Shown: positions 22,467 to 33,687 of the stretch, piece by piece
How the letters are laid out: each line of letters starts with the position of its first letter
Position numbering within the stretch: the stretch's first letter is position 1
DNA from: Karstenula rhodostoma CBS 690.94
Lineage: Eukaryota; Ascomycota; Dothideomycetes; Pleosporales; Didymosphaeriaceae
Length of the DNA stretch: 64,000 nucleotides
NCBI GenBank assembly: GCA_010093485.1
Contig: MU001507.1
Span: 197,620 to 261,619 of the forward strand
Direction: 5' to 3'
Made by a program: the position numbers and the translations under genes
The notes under the pieces: model-generated
Seen by the model: the letters and a program-made list of their open reading frames with translations, nothing else
Database searches by the model: none
Told to the model about the DNA's origin: nothing

Positions 22467-22523
22467 TTCCTTTACTGTGTTTTGCTGCGGTTTGCCCGAG
22501 CGCGCGAAGTATCAAATTTGAAT
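22467..22523 (+). repeat. Dispersed repeat R, copy B
   Basis: It begins TTCCTTTACTGTGTTTTGCT and continues GCGGTTTGCCCGAGC. Compared with the copies at 22001 and 35061 several C positions read T, as expected for decay by transition. Confidence 0.65.
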
Positions 22524-22885
22524 ACTACCGAGTTAGCCCTCACTGGATGCGAAAAAAAGGTTGGGAATTGTTCGTCATATTTCCCGTTAGAGTGGGGAAA
22601 CCAGCGGAGCCATGTTTATCCTCGACGCTCTTGATGGCGATCTCAGAGTTGAATGTTAGCAGTTCTTATGAGTCGATGGCAGGTTGCTAGACACGATCGG
22701 GCAGCAGTGTGACTTAGAACTGGTTGAATGTCTGATCCCAAACCATGGGTATACATATGCATTCGACCTGCAATCTTTATACAAACCCCCAGTGAAGAAA
22801 CTTGATGAGTCCATGCTGCTGCATCAGAAATATCCATTCCATCACAATCTAGAAAAAACAACAAGAAGCATAGAAGGTGCTACTT

Positions 22886-24900
22886 CTATTCCTCACCCTG
22901 CGCGTCCGCCATCCTTTGTTCCGCGATCTTCCTCGAGTTAAGGAACTCCATGCCCAGCGCGCACGGTACGGCCGCACATGTCATCGCGAGCGATAGAATC
23001 ATCGTGCGGGTAAACGCGAGGTTCCAGATGTCTCTCAATTGAACAAGGGCGTCAGGTGTTGCAGCGAGAGTGTCGAAGCCTAGCGCGCCAGCAGCGATTA
23101 CTGCTTGAGGCGACACCTCGGGAATGCGCTTGGGAACTTCCGTAATGATGGTTGTTAGAGTGATCGTTTGACCGACTGCGATTGCAATAGCGCTGTAGAA
23201 GTTAGTGAGTGTGGCGGCGAAGAAGGCTACATCTGGGCAGCCTTGGAGATTGACTTACCCTCCGAGCTGCCATACAAACACTGAGATTGCTAAGTTTTGT
23301 AAGTTTCTTGGATGGGTTAACGTAAATGGCTTTGAGACTCCTACCATTTCCGATCGGAATATCATCTGCGCTACTCATGTTTAGCTGCGCACAATGAAGA
23401 GGGCGCAAGGGCTCATGTTACCTGAGTACCACTCCGACTGCAGTGTAAGGAAGCTGCATCGCCGTGCCCTGTCCAATGCTCGCCACCACCATATATGCTG
23501 CCCAGTTCGCGGTCGGCGTGTGCGGCTGTAACTTGGTAAGCAGAGCTGTGCCTGCAATGGAAACCAACCCGCCAACGATGATTAGTGGAACCTTCCAGAT
23601 GTCAGTTGCTTGGATCTCAGATGACGAATTTCTGCGATGAAATCTTACGTAGTGTCCGGTTTTAGTGACCACTGCACCAGCTACAATAAGTGCAACTATC
23701 TGAGGAACAGCGAAAGCTATCATCCGCACGCCTGCTGCAAGAGCGTCGCGGCCTTGCACTGATTGGAACCAGAAGGGAATGTAAAAACTATCCTGTAATT
23801 GTATCAGCTGCCGTGCATCTTTTCCACTTTTTATGAGTGACTTACCACGTAACAAGCTGCTCCAAGAAAGAACAAGACGCCTCCGCCAGTGAGAATCGAG
23901 CGTTGTTTCAACACTCGAGGAGGAATCGTCGCTTTGTCTCCCAACTTTATCTGGAGATAGACGAACACGATGGTAAGTAGTCCTGCACCAACGAAGAGCC
24001 CGATTATCGTTGAGGAGTTCCATGGTCGTGATTGGCCGCCCCACTGGAATGCTAAGAGCAGACAGACGACCGCTGCAATGAAGAACAAACATCCTACTGG
24101 GTCCATGTGCTTCATCTTGTTACGGAGAGACAGGTTACGGTTTGGGTTGTCGGTGCCACGGATGCGGAGGAACAGCTGAAGGATTACCAGTACGACCGCA
24201 CCGATGGGCAAGTTTCTACTCAATTCCTTATTAGCGCCGTCTCATCATCACTGGCTCCTGATGTTTCGGTAGACTTACATCCAAAAGCACCAACGCCAAG
24301 TAGTACGGTCTGTAAAGACGCCCCCAAGTACCGGGCCCATGCATGTAGAAACTACAAAGACAGAGACGACAATGCCCATGTAGAGAGGACGGTCTTTTAG
24401 CTCAACAGCGTAGCCAATGATGCTAAGAGCGCCTTGCAAGATTCCTGCGGCTCCAAGACCCGCGATGGCTCGACCGACAATAAACATTTCCGAGCTCTAG
24501 GCTACGGCGCAGATAACTATGCCGACTGATTACACGTCAATAATTTCTCGGTTGATGCGAAATCATACCTACTCTCGAAAACCACTATACATCCCTTATA
24601 CGTCCCTTCGACAGAGAAGAACCGGTAAAAGCTCCCCAGCATCGGTTGAAAGGCAGTGATCGTGAGCAAGTAGGCGGAACCGTACCAGGAGATGTCTTGA
24701 AGGGCATTGAATTCGGTTGAAATCTTGGGAATGGCTACACCAACGATATTCGTATCGAGCGCAATCAGAAATGTTCCGAGGAAAAGCGATGTGATAACGA
24801 CCCCCAAGCGCCAACCATTCAAAAATGTTGATGGAGATCCAGGAGCAAGCTGTGGTTCCGCCGCAGAATTGACTGCAGCTTCAGGCTTCTCGAAAGCCAT
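22886..24900 (-). pseudogene. DHA14-type MFS efflux transporter with an in-frame TAG
   Basis: Eight exons can be placed: 24900-24573, 24525-24279, 24215-23846, 23792-23649, 23591-23422, 23370-23345, 23289-23259 and 23192-22886. All junctions keep phase and total 1623 bases (541 codons). The protein is a 14-span major facilitator with WRLGVVITSLFLGTFLIALD in span 1, LPKIS-like AIPKISTEF, motif GRAIAGLGAAGI and the antiporter motif GPVLGGVFTD. Relatives export fungal toxins and drugs. Codon 119 is TAG (24499-24497), between FEIGIVICAVA and SSEMFIVGRA, where a Pro, Gln or Lys is usual. A CAG to TAG change would explain it. A shifted splice (donor at GTATGA, acceptor TAGAG) would skip the stop but remove eight residues of span 3. 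Either it is a recent pseudogene, a spliced-around variant, or a sequencing error. Confidence 0.75.
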
Positions 24901-25501
24901 TGCAAAAGACTTGTTGCTGGAGGTAGATGGGTATGAGGCCCAGCCAAGATACCCAAAAGGAAGGATGTTGAAGGGGCGAGATCTGCCATTGACTTGGGTG
25001 GTTGCGATAATACCGAGGCAGAGCTACTGGATTGGCAAGTACGCCACTGGGGCACAGCTTTCTTGTCACTCATGTCCGTAAATCTGGAAACCTTCACGAA
25101 CGACGTTGTTGCACAGGTAGGGAGGAGAAATAGAACGGTACAGGGTCCACTCATTATGGCAGGGATACAACTTCATGCAGAGTGGTGTTCTGTCACCTTC
25201 CGCGGTTTGGTTCCAAGTTGCAGGGACATGGAGTCAGCGGTGAGCTGCGCCGCGAGAAATTCAACGCTCGGCCAGAATATTGGATGCATGGGGCCGTATG
25301 CACCTGCATGTCTTACCGGAAGTGGGGGTGACAGGGGTATCTCGGTTGTGTAACATTTTGATAGCTGGGGGGCTGCTGTGTCGCTGAAGCCGCTTTGGGC
25401 CAGCTCCAAGCTCGCGTTTGCGTCGCCGGCCTTCCTGCTATTGCGTTGCGACTCCTCACAGCCATCGTTGACCACAACGTAGCCTAAAGCTTCATTTTCC
25501 G
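24901..25501. other. Divergent promoter region (MFS and first P450)
   Basis: About 600 bases between two divergent block genes. No gene is supported. The region likely holds shared control sites; I could not single out a repeated operator with confidence. Confidence 0.5.
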
Positions 25502-27194
25502 ATGATTTTCTTGCTATTTCTGAGTCTGTACACCTTTTGGGTCGTATGGGCAGCATTGTGCCTCGCGAACAATTATGCACGCGCTCGAAGAATGGGCGTG
25601 CCCATTGTCCTTCTCCCTATCAGTACGATGAACATTCTCTGGATCGTCATCCAGCATCCAGCAATTTCTCTTCTCGAACGATTCTTCGGTCCTTCCAACT
25701 TGACACGTTACGGGAGTCGAGACTGGCATTTCCGCGACAGAGCTCAAGCACACATCAAGTTTGGCGACGTGTGGGCATTAGTGACACCAGGAGAGATCTG
25801 GTTGAACGTAGTGGACCCTGACGCGATTGTGGATATTTTCCAACGTCGAACGCAATTCTTAAGACCAGTTGAATTGTATCAGATGCTCAATGTGTTCGGA
25901 ATGAATGTCTCAACGGTCAATTCGATAGAGTGGAAGCGCCACAGAAAGATCATATCCGCGCCTTTTAACGAGCTTGCGAATAATATTGCGTGGGCCGAAA
26001 GCCTGAAGCAAGCTAGAGAGATGCTTAGAGGATGGGTCCAAGAGGGGAGCAACGGTAACATCGGGCTTCATAGGGACACACGTACGGCTACTCTGAACGT
26101 CCTTGCAGCCACCGGCTTCAATCGATCGTACAATTTCCATGAAACACGCACTTCGGAACAGCATGGGGAGAGCTACCGAGTTGCTCTTTTCACCCTCATG
26201 GACAATTCGCTCTTCATGCAGCTCGTCCCAAAAGCCATATTGTCCTCGCTGTTTGCGCCTGCTTCGTGGAAACAGATTGGAAGAGCCGCGGAAGTCTTCA
26301 AAGAGTATATGCTCAACCTTTTGCATCAAGAAAAACAGTTGCTTTCCGAAGGGAAGGCCGGTGCCAGCCATTTGACATCGTCTCTTTTAAGAGCTTCCGA
26401 GGAGTATTCGCATGAGAAGCAAACCGGAAATGGAAAGGCTAAAGGTCTCACGATAAATGAGCTTCTGGGCAACATATACTTGATCAACCTCGCAGGCCAC
26501 GACACAACTTCCAACACGCTGGCGTATTCAATTGCACACTTGACCCTGTGTCCAGATGTCCAGGATTGGATATCCGAGGAGGTCCACGCTATCTTTGGAG
26601 ATAGTCCCAGTGAGACATGGGAGTACGAGGCAACGTTCAAGCAGCTGAAGAGGCCTTTGGCCGTGATGGTAAGTTGCACCTAGTTTCTACGCTTTGCATA
26701 AGATTGACTTCTTCTAGTACGAAACTCTGCGAATGTTCCCACCTATTATGGCATTTCCCAAGTCTACGAAGGGTCAACAACAAAGCCTGGAGGTCAATGG
26801 CTCAGCAATGATGGTCCCGCCTAACGTATACGTCGTACCCTCACTCCTTGCGGTCCAGTCACATACAACTCACTGGGGTGAAGATGCTCTAGTTTGGAAG
26901 CCATCACGCTGGATTGATGAAAACAACGAGCTTGTTCTCCCACGCAAGGGCACGTATCTACCCTGGTCTGATGGGGCTCAGAATTGCCCTGGCAAAAAGT
27001 TCTCTCAAGTTACTTTCGTTGCTGCCATTGCTTCATTATTTCAGTTTCACCGGGTGCAGGCTCTTTGTGCGGACGGAGAAAGCAAAGAACACCTGGAGGC
27101 ACGACTACGCAAGATAATAAACGAGACAGCTCATGGCGTTTTACTACGGATGAAAGATGCAGATAGTTTAAGGCTGTCTTGGAGGCGTGTCTGA
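25502..27194 (+). CDS. Cytochrome P450 monooxygenase
   Basis: Two exons, 25502-26668 and 26718-27194, give 547 residues. MIFLLFLSLYTFWVVWAALC is the membrane anchor. The C-helix WKRHRK, I-helix AGHDTTS (about residues 335-341), ETLR of the K-helix (391-394) and the heme loop WSDGAQNCPGKKF with Cys479 as axial ligand are all present. In the heme loop a Trp replaces the usual Phe. The GTAAGT intron sits immediately before YETLR. The enzyme should be an ER-bound monooxygenase served by P450 reductase; its substrate is unknown, but its position beside an MFS pump, methyltransferase, hydrolase and second P450 suggests a tailoring role in specialised metabolism. The sequence looks intact. Confidence 0.9.
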
Positions 27195-27954
27195 GACAGC
27201 CTAGGATAGTTACAGATGACATCTACATGAGTCGTTTCTCGTCTGGACTCTGGTGCATGTATGGTTGCGACCGCCTCGCAGTGGTGCTTTAGTAACTCAA
27301 CGCTTGTGTTGTCAATGTCGGGCTCACGATTCTTCTCAAAGATGTTTGGTATGGCTTGGTGAGCCGCTTCTAAATTTGTTTCCACGCATGCACCTTCGTT
27401 GATCGCGATGGCCCAATTAGCTTTCGACATATCCTAACGTCCGTCAAATGCCCAGTAAGCCTGCTATGGCTTCGGTCTCCGAAGAGATGTCACAGATAAG
27501 GCAAACCCTGATCTGCCTCGAGGTAACCATAGATAAATTTAATATGCGATTTGGGGGTCGACGCTCGGCGAGCACTGCAGCACCCTAGTTAGAATGTCTT
27601 TGTGCTGCATGCAGCCCCGAATGCCGGGTCGTGACCGGTAAGCTACAACCCTGTGTGATCTGCGAGGCGAATAGTTTGTTAGTTCTGCATCAGGGAAGCA
27701 TTTCGTAGGCAATATTCGCATTCTGCTGACAATGCAGGGTTGATGACCGCAGCTTTCATGCGCATGCACTGCGCCGCAAGTTGACTGGGTTGTAAAGAAC
27801 TTGGGGAGCAGCTGAATGTAGCGCACTCGCCAAATGCTGCTTGGCAATTTCGCCATACATGTGCTCAAATTTGAGTCTACCTGAGAATCAATGATTGCGC
27901 GCAAACTCAACAGTATTTTTCCCCGAGCTTGTGTGCATCCTGCAACCTTTTGTA
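27195..27954. other. Intergenic region before the second methyltransferase
   Basis: 760 bases with no supported gene; the minus-strand frames at 27131-27430 and 27539-27985 overlap real exons or lack features. Confidence 0.5.
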
Positions 27955-29098
27955 ATGTTGGAATCTTTGAGTCTCGGGAAAGCATTCCTGCTAGGGAAGC
28001 TTAGGAAGTCCCTAACTCCCAGCGAATACGTTCTCAAGCGCGATTATCTTGGAAGCTCAAGGTACGTCCCAAACGATGCATCCTTTGGCCTTTGTTCAGT
28101 GACTAATCTTGCGAGAGACTGAATTTATCTTTCTTTCTGTGGAAAGATCTTCTTCGATTCAACCTGCACCCTGATATCTCCGAAGGGCTAGGTCCAAACG
28201 CTCGTATCGCAGATGTTGCAACAGGTACTGGGTAAGATGACTAGACATCTGAAGTTCGTTCTCCCCAGTGACCTGACTTACCCGCATAGGATCTGGATGC
28301 TCGATCTGTCCCGTGAAGTTCCTTCGACGACGACCATCCATGGATTTGATATAGATCTCAGCCAATGCCCTCCCCCTTCAAGCTTTCCTCCAAATGTGAA
28401 GATCACGAAATGGGACATGTTCACGCCGCCGCCCGCAGAGCTGGTCGGCACATTTGATGTAGTCCATCTGCGTTTGGTCACGCTTGTTATCAAAAACAAT
28501 GATCCTACGGCACTCCTCACTAATGTGGCACAATTGTTGAGTATGTTCGAAATATGAGTTCTGGTGCGATAAGCTGACGCGTTGACCTCTCAAGAGCCTG
28601 ACGGATACCTCCAGTGGGATGAGATTGACGCGGCGGGGCTGCACATCGAGTCTCCGGAGAATGTGGACTTCGAAGCTGTTAGCAAGCTTTTCCGAGCCAC
28701 AAAGATCCCCAAGGGAACCAGGGGACGAGACGAGTATGTCACGTCATTGCCGTCTGCGCGGTTACTGCTAATATCAAACGTTTCCATAGCTGGCAGTGGA
28801 ATCTTGGTTCCTACTTTAGCAACTTGGGCTTTGCGAAGAGCGACTTGCACACCTTCAAATATGAAGGAGCGGCGGCACGGTACTGGCACGACATGTGTGT
28901 AGACTCTCCGTCCCATTTTTGATATACTAATGCCTGCCCAGGTACATGGTAGCGTGGGAAGAGTTCATGACGCGCATTATGGGGAGCTTGAAACAGAGCA
29001 GAGAAATGATAAACAATGCGGTCGATGAGTCTCAAAAAGGCGTGCACGTCATGTATCCCAAACTCGTCTGGGTTGCTAAGAAACAGGCGGCTCCATAA
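27955..29098 (+). CDS. SAM-dependent methyltransferase, LaeA/UMTA-like (tailoring block member)
   Basis: Six exons, 27955-28061, 28118-28231, 28290-28540, 28595-28733, 28790-28894 and 28942-29098, total 873 bases (290 residues), with every phase closing. The first junction rebuilds RLNLSFFLWKDLL, the N-terminal helix, followed by NLHPDI. Motif I is ADVATGTGIW (about 67-76), with Ala where relatives have Gly in the IGTGTG loop. The acidic strand is IHGFDIDLSQ, and EPDGYLQWDEID is motif III. It belongs to the same family as the gene at 12562, but has five introns instead of two, so the two are not a recent tandem copy. It stands tail to tail with the alpha/beta hydrolase, 58 bases apart. In this setting it is more likely a small-molecule O-methyltransferase than a global regulator; that is inference. 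Confidence 0.82.
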
Positions 29099-29156
29099 AA
29101 GAGATCCCGCATATACTATAGTTCAGATAGACCTCAATCATCCCGGAGCAGCATCC

Positions 29157-30170
29157 CTAATCACTCCCAATGTCCCTTCCTTCGATCCAGTTGATGATGA
29201 GCTCCGCACAACGCTCACGAGCAACATCTAACATGATGTGATGTGCACTATCCGCCAAAGAGACGCGCATGATCTCTTCCTCTCCTTGCGAGGCTAAACG
29301 GTATGCATCAAAGGTTTCCTGGGCCAGGTCCTTCGAAATGAGAACATCCTTCCCGCCCGAGACGCACAGTATTTTGCGCCCAATGGGACGCACATCGGAG
29401 TGAACCGCAGCGACCACGTCGGCGGCGTCCGCGAGAGGCCACATGTGCTCTATGGAGACGCGGATGCTCTCAAGCCGACCCTTGCTATCGCGAATCCAGC
29501 CTTCCACAGCATCTTCAGGTGCCTCGGCTGAAAAGAACTTGTTCCGGACTTGTGCTGGAGTATCGAGGCCGGTATTGGGTTGGAAGGTGAATAGTGAGCG
29601 GAACCAGGGGACCCAAGCCTGCGGGGCGGCAGGAACCGGTGGCGCCTCTTGAACTAACGCCGCCTCTGCTGCCTGCCATCGCCGTGCCACATCCATGCCT
29701 CCACCAGAAAGGGGCGCCGCGGCGAGCAGAACCAGACCGGCAGGCTGTATTTTCGATGTGCCCAGCGTCTTCCATGCCCCCAAAACGCGCTGTAATATCG
29801 CGCCACCCATCGAATGCCCGACAAGAATTGGCTGCAGATCGGGGTGTTCAGCTGAGATGTAGTCGAGCGCTACCATCGCGTCGGTAGTATATGATTTGAT
29901 GCCCGTGAGTGCATGAAAGGCAAACGTTGAGGGTTGCCAGGAGCCTCCGTGGCCTCTCACAGAGACCGCGTACGACGCATACCCCGCTCGGGCAAACAGG
30001 GGGAGCAACGCCTTGAAGCAGGCAGCAGCACAATGGGCCCCATGAAAGCACACTATGGGCTGCTGCTTCGTCGATGCGAGAGGTGTGCAAGTCAGGAGCT
30101 CGAGCGGTCCTGACGGCGTCGCGATTTGTACGGTTTCGACTACCGGGGCGCTGTCGACAGATGACTGCAT
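29157..30170 (-). CDS. Alpha/beta hydrolase
   Basis: A single exon of 337 residues. The oxyanion-hole strand IVCFHGAHC (about 39-47) precedes SVRGHGGS. The nucleophile elbow is GHSMGG with Ser120. The catalytic acid is likely the Asp of CVSGGKDVLI, and the base is in the SAHHIM motif near residue 310. There is no signal peptide or membrane span, so it should be cytosolic. A Pro/Ala-rich insertion follows strand 6 as a cap or lid. Such hydrolases in fungal clusters cut esters, lactones or carbon-carbon bonds of polyketide intermediates; the substrate here is unknown. It is transcribed in the same direction as the second P450, whose stop lies about 230 bases upstream, so these bases must hold its promoter. 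Confidence 0.85.
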   Translation of the reverse strand: MQSSVDSAPVVETVQIATPSGPLELLTCTPLASTKQQPIVCFHGAHCAAACFKALLPLFARAGYASYAVSVRGHGGSWQPSTFAFHALTGIKSYTTDAMVALDYISAEHPDLQPILVGHSMGGAILQRVLGAWKTLGTSKIQPAGLVLLAAAPLSGGGMDVARRWQAAEAALVQEAPPVPAAPQAWVPWFRSLFTFQPNTGLDTPAQVRNKFFSAEAPEDAVEGWIRDSKGRLESIRVSIEHMWPLADAADVVAAVHSDVRPIGRKILCVSGGKDVLISKDLAQETFDAYRLASQGEEEIMRVSLADSAHHIMLDVARERCAELIINWIEGRDIGSD

Positions 30171-30398
30171 TGTGCACCCTGATTCTGCGCAAGATAATCA
30201 CGGTGATATTGGGAGTAGAAACGATGTGGAATTTGAGCTGGAGGAGTCTTGGAAGATTGAGGTGCTACCGAGCTAAGAAGGCACGAATATATACCTTGGT
30301 TCCCGTTTGCACCCCTGCTCAGCCATACTCTTCACGTGACCAACACTCCCCATGGACTGCCTTCCAAACGCCTCACCCGCTAGCGAGCCATACAACCG

Positions 30399-32263
30399 TT
30401 ACACGCATACATCCGCGACAGATTTCTCTGGGCAGATACCCACCACCTGGGGATTTGTCAGATGCACTTGCAAGTCCTCCCCTGGAAGCGGGCGGGAGAC
30501 ACCCAGGGTCAAAGAACTTTCATCTGGCTTGGGAAACCTTTGACAACCCTGTTCTTTCTGTATGCCGTATCGATTGAGCATGACGGCAACAAAGGCAAAG
30601 ATCTCTTGCATCGCAAAGAAACGACCCGGACAGTAGGTTTTGCCGCCACCGTATGGTTTGTAGCTCGTGCAGTTCTGAAAGCCAGTTTCTCGTTTGAAAC
30701 GAGTCGCATCGAAGATGCTAGCATCTTCCCCAAACACGCTTCGGTCGTCGTGAAGCTGGCACATTGGTACTAGTGCCAGGTTGCCGCCGCGAAGCACCTT
30801 ACCACCTATGTGGGTATCCGTTTCGACTTGGCGAAAGGCAAGGTCGCGCTTTCGCAAACGCAACGCCTCGCTATATACTGAACGTAGAAGTGGGCAATTT
30901 TCGGCAAGATAAGGCATGTTAATGTCGCCATTGTCGCTTATCGCAGGTGATGTCTCTGCTACTAGCGCGGTGTAGAGATCTGGGTCGAACAGGATGTAGC
31001 TCATAATCCAGAACGCGAGCTTGTATGCGTTTGCATCGCCACTGTTGGTACAGAAACATTCGTCAGCAAGAGATCAAACAGGCCATCGACTCAGAGAGGA
31101 TAGTGACCCTGGAAGAGACATGGAACTTACGTCCAGTATACCATGACCAACATAGCAGCGCTATCATCCTCATGTATGCCCTGCTCCTTGTATTGATCGA
31201 TCAACGCGGTCACGATCCATGCCTCATTCTTTCTCATCTCTTTGGGCAATCGTTGATAAATAGAGAACGCACGGGTGTATTTCTCCCTCAAACTATTGAT
31301 TTCTCGAGCATCCAGGAGGACTGAGTTATACAAGAGCTTCCACAACTGATCCGTGAACGTCCTCATGTTATCGGTCATGGTTGGATCGATTGCGAACAAA
31401 ATCGGGTCGAACAATGATAGCTGAGTTGCATCGATCATGACCTGAGCACATAAGTCGTACAGAGAGAAAACATTTCCCCGGGCCGTGGCTTCTTTACCAT
31501 GCCTCGAGCTGAGCTTGTCCCAAGAGGAAAGATCTTGCAGAGACCTCCGGTACTTGTCAATGAGCCCGCTATAAGTTGGGCCGGGCAGTAAGTGTTGTTT
31601 GTACAAGTCCTGGGTCAAGTGTATAAGACATTTCCGTTGTGGATTCAAGACTGTCGCCTTTTCAGGACGAGACCATAGTGCTTCCAGTCTCTTGGGTGAA
31701 ACACCGAATGCATGCAGTGTATGATTGAGGAATCCGTCCCACGAGAGTGTCGTGGTGTTCGAGTAGAAGTCGGTCGCGTCGATGGGCGAAGCAATGACAT
31801 AGTAGATCTTGCCGAGGATGACAATCGAGAATGGTTGGCGAGTGTTAGAGAAGTGTTTGCTTTGCTAGTTAGTTTGTAGGATAAAGCTTTAAAGGAGCAT
31901 CCTTGCGCACACTCCTCTGGCCATCAACCGATGAGAATCCTGAAAAAACCCTCCCATATGGCCTATATCAATGTTAGATCTCGTTTGATATAAGAATCAC
32001 TTGATGTACCAAGATCTACGTAGCATGTCGTTAGCGTGGTTATCTCGCAAGCGCTTCAATCACGTACAAGGGACCAAGTAAGGCAAGGTTGGAGGATCAT
32101 GGGGTCTGACTCTCGGAAGCAGAACAAATCTGTAGAGCCACCATATGATCCACAGTCCCAACAATATGAATGTAGATAACAAGAGGATCCAACATGTTAG
32201 TGACGCTCGATGGATTGCGGCTTGGGTACGATCCAAAAGGGACAAAAGATAGGCAAAGAGCAT
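30399..32263 (-). CDS. Cytochrome P450, CYP7/CYP8-like
   Basis: Four exons, 32263-32068, 31962-31911, 31859-31131 and 31041-30399, total 1620 bases (539 residues). An N-terminal anchor (SLTCWILLLSTFILLGLWII) is followed by PTLPYLVP. The I-helix reads VYWTGDANAYKLAFW, lacking the usual AGxDTT with its oxygen-activating Thr. It resembles the W-x(5)-N-x(4)-FW pattern of CYP7/CYP8 enzymes (sterol 7-alpha-hydroxylase, prostacyclin synthase). The K-helix is SEALR (Glu384, Arg387), and the heme loop is PYGGGKTYCPGRFF with Cys463. CYP8-type enzymes can isomerise peroxides without O2, so this one may use an unusual reaction; that is inference. The exon 1-2 junction is the least certain: the best splice joins LVPC to HMGGFFQD, two residues short of the expected IGH, and an alternative adds five. 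Confidence 0.8.
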
Positions 32264-33687
32264 GATCAAAGGTGTGATTATGTAAGATTCGAAGAAGTCT
32301 GTAAAAGCAATGCTGACAATTCCTTTGTATGATCGGTGGCACGCCCATATATTAACAAGGAGCCTGCTCTTCGACCTGTTTCCTTTATTGCTAGACAGAA
32401 AAAGCTTCCTCGATGCCTACGCCGCCAGTCATCAGAAAATCCGAAGCTTACGTGCAACTAAGCTCACGTGGGCCATTATTCGTGGGTGTCTTGTAATTCG
32501 TATCTATCCAGGCATGTCTAGGTGCGACTGTGCCTCTTCTGTTTCTTCCAGCCCTCCAGCTGGCTGATGCTCAGGCGATACTGTCTCGGCCGAGCCCGAA
32601 GCTGGTGTCTACCTTGCAATTATTTTCGTAGCTGACCGATGTGAAGTATCCAGCTGATTGCGGTCTGCGATAAGAAATTTCAAGAGTGGTGTGGTTAACA
32701 TTTCACGACAGCTCTTGTCGACGCATGCCAGGTGCGACCCACCTTCGGGGTTCAAGTCAGCCTGGCCCCATAGCTATACTATCTCATGTCCCACCTCGTC
32801 GTATGAATTACATGCGCGTCTGAATCGCATGTAGATCGTAAGGCGATGGACCAGACAAGGCTCGCTCGATGTTCGGCAATTATGCCGAAATAGTGTTCTA
32901 TCGCAGACCCCGGCAACCACCCACCACCCTCTATCCTTGCTAGTGACGGATTGGTCCAGAGCTGGCCCAGTGAGAGGCGTTGACATATCTTCGGTGCCTT
33001 CACAGTCAGCGGCGACGATCACACCCTCAGCCCTCTCGAGGTTACCTTGTCTCACGAGAACACATGCAGGTATTGATTAAGTGCGACCACCTTTTACACG
33101 TCAATACTTGGCGCAGATGCATTTTTTTAATGCAGCGTATGAGACACTCTCAAAATTACGTTCCCGCCCCCAGCGCTCTCCGGCAAGCATACCGGTTTGC
33201 AACAAGGTGTAAGTCCATGATGATCTCCTGGACCCATACACACGAGCGTGCTCAAGCCCCATCATCAGTATCGGAAAGCTCCCAGATATCAAGCTGAGGG
33301 CTGACATGCGGGGTTCGTGGCGAAGGCACTTGGGCATGCTGTGGAACCATAAGCCGGCGCCGTTGAACTTGCGGGCAGAAAGACTCCCCGAGATAAGGCT
33401 GGGCCCGGAGCCCCACGATGTCAGCCTTGAAGGAAACCTAAACTTCCTACCGTTTTGGCTTTCCAGAAGCAGACCAACGATTTGCACCCAACGCGATATT
33501 CACTCAATCGATGATCGCCACTTTCTAATCCCTATCCTTCTCGCGAGCGCGTCTCCCTACCTCAATATTGCAGTACCGGAACACATCATCCAGAAGCCGA
33601 CTGTAGCCGGCCTTGCTCTCTGTTGGAAAAGGGCGTGTCACTTGGTATACACTTGTCGATCGAAGAATCAGCTCGCCCAGAACAACC
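32264..33687. other. Divergent intergenic region, 1.4 kb
   Basis: It lies between the start of the second P450 and the start of the PTH11-like gene. No coding sequence is supported; the open frames at 32774-33297 on both strands lack features. Confidence 0.5.

Larger units (their letters stand above)
21836..22885. other. AT-rich, repeat-bearing intergenic island
   Basis: No gene is supported. Two direct copies of a repeat (22001-22055 and 22467-22523) enclose about 410 bases of AT-rich, TpA-rich DNA. Inside it, 22201-22216 is a perfect palindrome. The composition suggests mutated transposon remains, possibly altered by repeat-induced point mutation. Confidence 0.5.
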
